NCBI GenBank assembly: GCA_022361135.1
Contig: JAKSBM010000364.1
Span: forward strand, 1 to 12,003
Direction of reading: 5' to 3'
DNA: 12,003 bases
Origin: Desulfobacterales bacterium
GTDB lineage: Bacteria > Desulfobacterota > Desulfobacteria > Desulfobacterales > Desulfobacteraceae
Made by a program: the position numbers and the translations under genes
Shown: one piece after another, positions 6,294 to 12,003 of the stretch
How the letters are laid out: every line of letters begins with the position of its first letter
Numbering within the stretch: position 1 is the stretch's first letter
The notes under the pieces: model-generated
Seen by the model: the letters and a program-made list of their open reading frames with translations, nothing else
The model's database searches: none
Told to the model about the DNA's origin: nothing

Positions 6294-9200
6294 TTATTGA
6301 AGACTTCCAAAACTGCTCTGTGAATCTTCCCCATCACTTTTGACACCCAATTGGACCGCAAAATCCGTAAAACTCACCAAACGCTGGGTGCCGTGGTCTC
6401 CGATGTCCCCGAATACATGGAGGCCGATTTCACTCCTCTGGCTCTGGGAGCCGAATTCCGTCCCCTTGGGGGAGGTAAAACGGCCGGTTCGGATGGTGAA
6501 ACCATTCCTAAGGATTACCGAGTCTGCGGCAGGATTGACGATCCAGTATTTAACGGCCGGCGTTGCCGGGGCAGGCTGGCTGGCCACGGAAACATTGTCC
6601 ACCAGGGTGAAGCGGTCCCGGTTTTTACAACTGTTATTGGATCCGCAATGGGTCCATTTTTCAATGCTGAAAGGCCATTTGATATTAAGGCTCTTTTTTC
6701 CAAAGGTGGCATTGTAATAATTCCGGGTGGTGTTGTTGTATTCGGCATCATAGGATTGGTTGTTCATGGACGCATTGCCGTAATAGACGTTGATGTCGTT
6801 GGTCTTGACACCGTCAATGGATTTCTCGTGGACTTTGACCACCAGGGAGGCGTGGTCCACCGGAGTGCCATTGGATTTCAGCATTTTCATGTCTTCGCTG
6901 ATATCCTTGAAGGCGATCCATCGCCGTTGCTCCGCCCCCCCCTGGACATATTGTTCCCAGAGAACAATCAATAATTTATCATCCTTTTCTTTGATTCCCT
7001 TGAAAAAGGGTTTTAGGTCATCGGGGATCATGTCGTTGTAATCTCCGCTGACCGAGTCGGCATCGTCGCTGGGATCATGCCTGAGGAATGAAATGCCGTA
7101 ACCGGCGTATTTTCCTGGGATCTCCTCATGCCATCTGAAATTGATCCCGGATGCGGCATATTCCAGCTCATCCCCCCATACGGTTTTGGCCTGGATGGTG
7201 TAACTGAGATATTTCTCGGTGTTGGCCCATTTTTTTTTCAATTCATCATTTTTTGCCAGGGGAAGTACATGCCCCCCGATCTTATTGACCGGATAGCCCA
7301 GGAAGACAATGGTGCCGTTGTCTCCCACGGCATAAATTCCTGTTCTATCACTTCCCCAGATGGAGTTGAGGTTTTCCGAGGTCACCCCATTGGTGGGAAC
7401 GATTTCAAACCCATCCCCCTTGTTGTAGAGCACCGTGCCATTGTCCCCAATGACGTAGAAGTCCGTTGCATGGTTTCCATAGACGCCGTTGAGGTTTTCC
7501 GAGGTGGGAATGGCAGTGGATGGAATTTTTACCCAACTGTCCCTCCAGGACTCCGGGGAAACATCACCGGCTGTGTTTTGGTATATGCTGCCACCATCCC
7601 CCACCGCATAAATATCGTTCCAGGAACTGCCCCAGATACCCCTTAGTTTTGTATCTTTAATGATCACCGGCGGGGCGTAGAATTCATGGAAAATCAGTCC
7701 ATCTCCATTCTCGTAATACCCATAGTCACTACCCGAAAAGTGACCCACCATAATATTTTGGTCTTTTCTTACTCCGCCACGGCCACTCCAGGGATAGCTG
7801 TGGTGGGTGGCCCAAAGGCATTTAAAGTTTATTTCGTTATCGAATGCGCTTTGATACCAGGTATAGTTTTCCAATTCATGCGCGGTGGTGGCGGAATCCC
7901 AGTTATAGGGGTTGGTTCCGGCTTCCCCATATCCGTCGAAGTGGCCCCAGCTGGTGCCGTGGGCGGCAAATATGTCATAGCTTTCACTGTGACTGGCATG
8001 TTTCCAGCCATTTCCCTCGTTGATCAGGGTTCGGCCGTCATCTCCCACCACAAAGATGTAATCGGTTTGGTTGGAACTGGATTTTTCCGAGGGAGTTCCC
8101 CAGATGGCATTCAGATTATCTCCATTGATGGAAAATCCGATTTCCGAGATTTTGAATTCCTGGCCGTCGAAGTGAAGGATGGTGCCATTGTCCCCCACAA
8201 AATAGATATTGTCCGAAGCATTGCCCCAGATTCCGTTGAAATTGATGTTCCGAACCGACTGGGGCAGGCGGGCCTTGTCCACCAATTCCATGGTATATCC
8301 TTTATCCTGGTCCACTTCGGAAAAGTTTTGAAAGGTGACATAATTGGTCCGGACGTTTTTGTACTCCGCCTTTTCCGTGAAGGCCGTGGATACCCCCAGG
8401 GTAGAGGTGGTTATGAGTTGGGGTTCAGCAAGCCCCTGGCTGTTATCAAAGTCCCAGTGTTCAAGTTTGGTTTTATCCTTATCCGGAAAAATTTCCGGGG
8501 TGTGTTTTCCCGGGCCACCAAAATCAATGGCTTGGGGAGCATCGGCTGGGAATTCTATTTCATCGGTGAGATAGACATTGAAATCCAGCGACTTCAACGC
8601 CTGGTGGCTCCCCGTACCGATTTGGCCCACACTACCCAGTAATAATTGTTTTTTCAGGACCACCCGGGAGTTTGTGTCCAATTGCACCGGGAAGCTGCCG
8701 TCGGCTTCAAGGGTTATTCCGTTGAGCTGAACGGAATCGTTGGCCAGGATGGTGATGTCCTTGTAACGGAAGGAACCTTCAAAGGTTTGTTCATTACTAT
8801 AAAGGCCTATGAGACCGTTTCTTTGTGGAAGGAGATCGGCCCATGCGGCATTGGAAAAGAGGATGAAATTTCCGTTTTCATTGACCTGAACCGAAGATGT
8901 TGGCGTAAATGCCAGGTAAATGCTGTCGTTATCGTCCAAGGTAACCGAGTCGCCGCCGTCCAATGTAATGGTGAATCCATCGGGGTTGAATTTCCCTGCT
9001 CCGGGGGTGACCGAACCGGAGTTGTAGGAATAGAATTCATCTGCAATATAGACCATTCCATTTGATGGAAGCGCATTTTCAAATGCATCGGATAATTTTC
9101 CCGCTGTCCTGAGTTTCAAGGTGGTGACCTCGGTTTGGTCATTATCGGCCAAGAACCAGTATGGGAAAGTGGATAGTTGAAAGCTGCCGCTGTTGTTCAA

Positions 9201-9461
9201 GAGGGTGACCTCTTCCTGGTCCATGGCCTGGAGGCGGTCGAATTTGGCCGATAGATTTCCGGCATTGCGGTAGATCCCTCCGGCGTATCTGAATCCGGCC
9301 TCGGCCAGGTTGGTGGCCCTCAGGCCCAGGTTGGTTTCAACGGACTGGATATTGGACGATTGGAACATGAGCGAGATGCCCAGGCCCAGGGAGGCCATGA
9401 TGAGGATGGCCAGAATAGTGACAATGATGGAGCCGTTCTGATTCTTGATCTGTATGCACAT
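6294..9461 (-). CDS. Giant PilX-like minor pilin with fused propeller-type repeat domain
   Basis: A 1,055-residue protein. The frame opens at a GTG at 9479, but ATG 9461 is chosen: a perfect GGAGGTGA site (9470-9477) lies 8 bases before it. The N-terminus (KNQNG then SIIVTILAILIMASLGLGIS) is a type III-pilin-like hydrophobic helix ending in NLAEAGFRYA, the PilX pattern (AFQAAEAG), and like PilX/GspK it lacks Glu at +5. Residues about 60-395 are beta-rich and unassigned. About 407-724 hold six repeats of the type NLNxIWGxxxxxIYAVGDNGTI (starts near 407, 449, 545, 605, 656, 697; the third degenerate), as in beta-propeller blades of secreted proteins. About 750-885 resembles a concanavalin/LamG-like sandwich, and a CysX5Cys pair lies at 939/945. 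PilX normally has about 170-200 residues, so this is a major fusion. It probably sits at or near the pilus tip as an adhesin or mechanosensor. Domain folds are judged by eye. Confidence 0.85.
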   Translation of the reverse strand: MCIQIKNQNGSIIVTILAILIMASLGLGISLMFQSSNIQSVETNLGLRATNLAEAGFRYAGGIYRNAGNLSAKFDRLQAMDQEEVTLLNNSGSFQLSTFPYWFLADNDQTEVTTLKLRTAGKLSDAFENALPSNGMVYIADEFYSYNSGSVTPGAGKFNPDGFTITLDGGDSVTLDDNDSIYLAFTPTSSVQVNENGNFILFSNAAWADLLPQRNGLIGLYSNEQTFEGSFRYKDITILANDSVQLNGITLEADGSFPVQLDTNSRVVLKKQLLLGSVGQIGTGSHQALKSLDFNVYLTDEIEFPADAPQAIDFGGPGKHTPEIFPDKDKTKLEHWDFDNSQGLAEPQLITTSTLGVSTAFTEKAEYKNVRTNYVTFQNFSEVDQDKGYTMELVDKARLPQSVRNINFNGIWGNASDNIYFVGDNGTILHFDGQEFKISEIGFSINGDNLNAIWGTPSEKSSSNQTDYIFVVGDDGRTLINEGNGWKHASHSESYDIFAAHGTSWGHFDGYGEAGTNPYNWDSATTAHELENYTWYQSAFDNEINFKCLWATHHSYPWSGRGGVRKDQNIMVGHFSGSDYGYYENGDGLIFHEFYAPPVIIKDTKLRGIWGSSWNDIYAVGDGGSIYQNTAGDVSPESWRDSWVKIPSTAIPTSENLNGVYGNHATDFYVIGDNGTVLYNKGDGFEIVPTNGVTSENLNSIWGSDRTGIYAVGDNGTIVFLGYPVNKIGGHVLPLAKNDELKKKWANTEKYLSYTIQAKTVWGDELEYAASGINFRWHEEIPGKYAGYGISFLRHDPSDDADSVSGDYNDMIPDDLKPFFKGIKEKDDKLLIVLWEQYVQGGAEQRRWIAFKDISEDMKMLKSNGTPVDHASLVVKVHEKSIDGVKTNDINVYYGNASMNNQSYDAEYNNTTRNYYNATFGKKSLNIKWPFSIEKWTHCGSNNSCKNRDRFTLVDNVSVASQPAPATPAVKYWIVNPAADSVILRNGFTIRTGRFTSPKGTEFGSQSQRSEIGLHVFGDIGDHGTQRLVSFTDFAVQLGVKSDGEDSQSSFGSLQ
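7365..7505 (-). repeat. Exact DNA repeat between two propeller blades
   Basis: The 18-base sequence GTTGAGGTTTTCCGAGGT occurs at 7365-7382 and again at 7488-7505, exactly 123 bases (41 codons) apart. On the coding strand it encodes TSENLN at the start of the fifth and sixth repeats of the large pilin protein. Identity at DNA level suggests recent blade duplication or gene conversion within the gene. Confidence 0.7.
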
Positions 9462-9492
9462 ATTGGAAATCACCTCCACCGTTTCCCAGGGA

Positions 9493-10038
9493 TCAGGAAG
9501 CGGATCCGTTCACAGTATTGTTAAATAGCGGGTTCACACTCACTTCAAATGAGCGGGTGGTGTCTGAAATGTCGATGGTTATGGATATTCTGATCCGGGA
9601 CAGGCCATTGAGGGAGTGGTCTGTATTTACGGTCCAATTGCTGCCGTCTGCCTCCTGAAACTCCAGGGTGAAGCCGGAGACATCGTCCATAAGAATTGCT
9701 CCGGTTGTTGCCGTGGGCAGAGCATTGCCCCCCCTGACCATGCGGATGGTCTTTCCTATGCGGGCCAGGCCAAAATGTTCTCCCCCCCGGGTGAAACGCA
9801 GGGTATCGGCCCCGGCTTCAATGAGGCCGTCCATGAATTTGGTTTCCTTGAGAAGTCTTTCCAGGGCAATTTCCATTTTTTGATAACTTTGGTTGTTCAA
9901 ACGGGCCATTATGAAACCCTGGGCCGTCTTGGCAAAATAGGCAGATACCCCAACGCCGAGGATGCCTACAATGACCAGGGTGGCAATGAGTTCGATGAGT
10001 GAAAAGCCCTGCTGGTTAAATTTTCTTTTGATCTTCAC
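9493..10038 (-). CDS. PilW-like minor prepilin
   Basis: A 181-residue prepilin. It has a short positively charged leader MKIKRKFNQQG, the prepilin-peptidase site G-FSLIE (cleavage between Gly11 and Phe12, Glu at +5), and the hydrophobic helix LIATLVIVGILGVGVSAYF. The globular part is beta-rich and carries no assignable enzyme motif. Size, leader type and place after the PilV-like gene fit PilW/PulJ-type minor pilins that form the initiating complex at the pilus tip. The only start consistent with the leader is GTG at 10038; it has no good Shine-Dalgarno sequence and sits 5 bases after the previous stop, so translational coupling is likely. The protein ends 31 bases before the start of the giant PilX-like gene. 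The prepilin assignment is secure; the subtype rests mainly on gene order. Confidence 0.88.
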   Translation of the reverse strand: MKIKRKFNQQGFSLIELIATLVIVGILGVGVSAYFAKTAQGFIMARLNNQSYQKMEIALERLLKETKFMDGLIEAGADTLRFTRGGEHFGLARIGKTIRMVRGGNALPTATTGAILMDDVSGFTLEFQEADGSNWTVNTDHSLNGLSRIRISITIDISDTTRSFEVSVNPLFNNTVNGSAS

Positions 10039-10043
10039 AGGTA

Positions 10044-10454
10044 TTAATTCCCAATGATGGTGATCACGGAACTCAGGTTCCGGGTGGATGTAATGCGGAC
10101 AAAAAGGCCCCCCGATCCAGCTATTTCCTTGACCTTGCGGTTGGCATCCGGCGCTGTAAAGTCCATGCCTTCCCCCTTTATTTTCGTTCCGCTTGAATTG
10201 CCGATGAGGGGGGAAAGGTCGTTTGCTTCATACATGCTAATGTCCAGGTTGGGATTGGCCTCCAACTCGGCTCTGTAGTGGGCATTTATCCGTTCGATGC
10301 CCTGGATGGCCCGGTAATTGTCATCAAGTCTGTTGAGGGGATCCGCACTCTCCAGAAAACTGGTCTGGAAAAATGAAATGAGCATGGATGCGGTTATGCC
10401 CAGAAGGACAACGGAAATTATGGCTTCAATGAGGGTAAATCCGTCTTTGTTCAT
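10044..10454 (-). CDS. PilV-like minor prepilin
   Basis: A 136-residue prepilin with a very short leader MNKDG and the site G-FTLIEAI (cleavage after Gly5, Glu at +5), followed by the helix IISVVLLGITASMLISFF. The remainder is a compact domain of about 100 residues ending in strands (LFVRITSTRNLSSVITIIG). AGGA lies 8 bases before the ATG. The start overlaps the stop of the upstream GspH/FimT-like gene in an ATGA arrangement (10451-10454), a sign of tight translational coupling. PilV/GspI is the likely class from size and position between the FimT-like and PilW-like genes. Confidence 0.87.
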   Translation of the reverse strand: MNKDGFTLIEAIISVVLLGITASMLISFFQTSFLESADPLNRLDDNYRAIQGIERINAHYRAELEANPNLDISMYEANDLSPLIGNSSGTKIKGEGMDFTAPDANRKVKEIAGSGGLFVRITSTRNLSSVITIIGN

Positions 10455-11041
10455 GGGATAAATCCTGTTTCTTCTTCAATTGAAATTTGCTTTGAATTGC
10501 CCTTGGTGTCCTGGATGCCCAGGGTCAGGGCGTTGGTCAGGCGGTTTATGCCGGCGGTGCTCTCCAGGGGGAGGGAAATGGCGGCATTGAGATTGCCCTT
10601 GAACCAATAGGGGGTTCCCATAATGTCAAACAGGAGGGTTAATTTTGGGGTGCTGCCGTTAACGCCCGAGGCCGCGTTCAAGGTTACCCCCACTTGTGAG
10701 GTCCGTATCCGGTCTCCATTGTATCCGGCGTCGGTGGAATCCGCACCCAGGGGTTGAATCCGGCTGCTTCCCCAGGCCAAGGTTTGCCCAGGCTCGGCCC
10801 TGATCAGCCAATATTCGTCCGTGGCCGTGTCCATCTGAATCCCCCATACCTGTGAATCATGTGTCATGGATTTGGCCTGGGCATATCGGATGTGATTTTT
10901 CAGGGTCGCATCCATGGAGACAAGGTCGGTGTTGTTTGCACTGATTTTGGCCGTGGCCACCACGGATAGGATCCCAAGTATCAGTAAGACGGAGATCAAT
11001 TCAATGAGTGTGAATCCCCGGTTGTCTGCCATGCGTTTCAT
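10451..11041 (-). CDS. GspH/FimT-like minor prepilin, first gene of the pilin operon
   Basis: A 196-residue prepilin with leader MKRMADNRG, the cleavage site G-FTLIEL (after Gly9, Glu at +5) and helix LISVLLILGILSVVATAKI. The HIRYAQAKSMTHDSQVWGIQ region (about 50-69) and a beta-rich C-terminal domain fit the GspH/FimT fold (FimU/FimT class), which starts the minor-pilin set in pseudomonad-type operons. An in-frame ATG three codons later would leave a six-residue leader; the first ATG at 11041 is kept because a weak TTGGAT site lies ahead of it while nothing lies ahead of the second. It is followed without a gap by the PilV-like gene. Confidence 0.88.
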   Translation of the reverse strand: MKRMADNRGFTLIELISVLLILGILSVVATAKISANNTDLVSMDATLKNHIRYAQAKSMTHDSQVWGIQMDTATDEYWLIRAEPGQTLAWGSSRIQPLGADSTDAGYNGDRIRTSQVGVTLNAASGVNGSTPKLTLLFDIMGTPYWFKGNLNAAISLPLESTAGINRLTNALTLGIQDTKGNSKQISIEEETGFIP

Positions 11042-11225
11042 TGCATTAAATCCAACTAAAAGGGTGAAAGATAGATATGGCTTTCCTTAGGGAGCTTTTC
11101 CTGCCGCAGAAGGTCGAAGAATATTCTTTTTCCACGTCGGGGATCAATTCCCAATAGGATTTTTTCTAATTTTAACCGTACGGATACCAGTCCGGATATT
11201 GGAGTGGATCAGAACGGGATCTGAG
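11042..11225 (-). promoter_or_regulatory. Upstream region and possible promoter of the minor-pilin operon
   Basis: A 184-base gap. On the - strand, TTGATC (11142-11147) and TATTCT (11118-11123) are spaced by 18 bases, giving a plausible sigma-70 promoter with a leader of about 70 bases. A perfect 12-bp palindrome AAGAATATTCTT (11117-11128) covers the -10 element, so a repressor could act there. CCGTACGG (11175-11182) and two copies of CGGATA 12 bases apart (from 11181) lie further upstream. No sigma-54 GG-N10-GC element and no c-di-GMP riboswitch core were found. A weak TCAGA/TCTGA hairpin just after the stop of the upstream gene may end its transcript. Confidence 0.35.
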
Positions 11226-11513
11226 CTACTTCTTTGGGGCGGATAGAATCCAGATCAAGGCCCAGAACAGGATAACGGGCAAAATGCCCTTGCCGGCAAA
11301 TGCCAGCAATTGTCCCTGCCAGGGTTTTAAGATTCCCGCAGCGACAAGGGGATAAAGGAATGAAGCCACAATGGCCAGGCGCATTCTTTTTCCCAGCGTC
11401 CGGCCCCTGGGGGCGGATTTGGAAGGGGAGGAGGGGGATTTAAACATCCGGGGAAGGATCAGCAGGGCAGCGATGAGAAAAATCAAAAATAAAATTTCAC
11501 TGATACCTGTCAC
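11226..11513 (-). CDS. Small three-helix inner-membrane protein of unknown function
   Basis: A 95-residue protein starting with GTG, supported by AAAGGA about 5 bases upstream on the - strand. Three hydrophobic segments are visible at about 4-23, 46-62 and 69-92. Between the first two is a basic, serine/proline-rich stretch (26-45, SPSSPSKSAPRGRTLGKRMR), expected to face the cytoplasm, which puts the N-terminus outside. LKPW follows the second helix. No signature of a known family was recognised. It lies 60 bases after the small gene upstream and 184 bases before the minor-pilin operon, in the same direction, so it may or may not be co-transcribed with the pilins. Confidence 0.65.
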   Translation of the reverse strand: MTGISEILFLIFLIAALLILPRMFKSPSSPSKSAPRGRTLGKRMRLAIVASFLYPLVAAGILKPWQGQLLAFAGKGILPVILFWALIWILSAPKK

Positions 11514-11573
11514 AATAGTCCTTTCACCGGGGAGTTAAAAAATAGTTATCTATTTCAGAGAACCAGAAGTTTG

Positions 11574-11949
11574 TCAAATCAAAATCCGTCCGTCTCCCTT
11601 GGGTTTTCCAGCCACCATGGGCCTGAAATCGAATATCACCTCCTCCAAAGATTCGTTATCCTGGACAATATATGCCGTAGTCTGGTCCTGGGACAGTTTT
11701 GCCGATGACGCTGCATGGTTTTAGACCGCAGTCTCCCTTGGGCTGGGGGATGGGACTTAAATCCCAGAACCAGAAATCGGGGCTCCGACCCGGCAAAAAG
11801 CGGATGGTCGGATACAGTCCCAGGATGGTGCAAAATAGATTGATCCCGATGCGGATGTGGGCTACACTCCGGGCTGTATCCCCGGAAATGCGGGCGCCCG
11901 AGAATCCGTGTTCAACACCGGTGCGGATCAGTTGGTTAAATCGTTTCAT
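11574..11949 (-). CDS. Small unknown protein with an apparent one-base frameshift
   Basis: The ATG at 11949 has an excellent GAAGGAG ribosome-binding site 5 bases upstream. The frame as read (MKRFNQLIRTGVEHGFSGAR...) stops at 11656 after 97 residues. From the AAAA run (TTTT at 11697-11700 on the + strand) onward, the next frame reads far more like protein: KLSQDQTTAYIVQDNESLEE, then VIFDFRPMVAGKPKGDGRIL, ending with TGA at 11574-11576. Skipping one A at GGC-AAA-A would join them into one 124-residue product. The N-terminal part has a hydrophobic stretch INLFCTILGLYPTIRF and two cysteines near 75-80; no family was recognised. The break may be a sequencing error in a homopolymer, a real mutation, or less likely programmed frameshifting. 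If it is not shifted, the gene product is the 97-residue form (11656-11949). Confidence 0.55.
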
Positions 11950-11958
11950 GCAACTCCT

Positions 11959-12003
11959 TCAAACTGCAATTTCCATCATAAATGCAAAGGATAGAGTGAT
12001 GCA
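11959..12003 (-). CDS. C-terminal tail of a gene extending beyond the window
   Basis: On the - strand the last 14 codons CITLSFAFMMEIAV end with TGA at 11959-11961, directly followed by AGGAG and the ATG of the next gene 9 bases on. A stop codon overlapping the downstream ribosome-binding site is typical of an operon junction. The piece is too short to identify. Confidence 0.35.
   Translation of the reverse strand, partial: CITLSFAFMMEIAV

Noticed and set aside
7686..8642. A 318-codon open frame on the + strand opposite the propeller gene
   Set aside because: It lies wholly antisense to the large pilin protein, whose repeats, ribosome-binding site and operon place are clear. Its repetitive composition is the complement of the VGDNGTI repeats, and it has no start signal.
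11042..11110. Cyclic-di-GMP (GEMM) riboswitch ahead of the pilin operon
   Set aside because: Such switches are common before pilin genes in related bacteria, so I looked; the conserved ACGCAAAGCC and tetraloop-receptor elements are absent.
1..12003. CRISPR array, tRNA, rRNA, intact insertion sequence or phage gene
   Set aside because: No regularly spaced repeats, no cloverleaf or rRNA-like sequence, and no transposase, integrase or phage protein was found.

Overview
The window looks like a chromosomal segment of a Gram-negative bacterium with moderate GC content. The codon use, the protein sequences and a complete type IV minor-pilin cluster fit a sulfate-reducing Desulfobacterota member (Desulfobacterales-like). 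That assignment is inferred from general resemblance; there is no rRNA or other marker in the window to prove it.

Layout. Positions 124-3868 (+ strand) hold an amino-acid catabolism and transport set: RidA (124-504), a PLP-dependent D-cysteine desulfhydrase / L-cysteate sulfo-lyase family enzyme (526-1527), an Asp/Glu-type amino-acid racemase (1604-2323) and an ESS (GltS-like) sodium/carboxylate symporter (2504-3868). It ends at a strong rho-independent terminator (3929-3963). Convergent to it on the - strand is an M81 (MlrC-type) metallopeptidase (3983-5497). A coherent reading is uptake, racemisation and deamination of unusual (D- or sulfur-containing) amino acids, with RidA clearing the 2-aminoacrylate released by the lyase and the M81 enzyme possibly releasing substrate from peptides.

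Positions 5498-6034 carry no convincing gene. They contain a nested hairpin (5612-5644) and a 200-bp element (5767-5966) with roughly 19-bp imperfect terminal inverted repeats and internal palindromes, flanked on both sides by AAAC. This is a good candidate for a non-autonomous MITE.

Positions 6035-11041 (- strand) form a tight type IV pilus minor-pilin operon, in transcription order: GspH/FimT-like (10451-11041), PilV-like (10044-10454), PilW-like (9493-10038), a 1,055-residue protein with a PilX-like N-terminus and six propeller-type repeats (6294-9461), and a small secreted basic protein (6035-6280). In the textbook fimU-pilV-pilW-pilX-pilY1 order the propeller-bearing tip protein PilY1 is a separate gene after pilX. 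Here a propeller is fused to the PilX-like pilin and no PilY1 gene follows. This is the most interesting protein in the window.

Further upstream on the - strand are a small three-helix membrane protein (11226-11513), a small unknown gene with an apparent one-base frameshift (11574-11949), and the last 14 codons of a probable further gene running off the right edge (11959-12003). The first 123 bases hold no gene that can be assigned.
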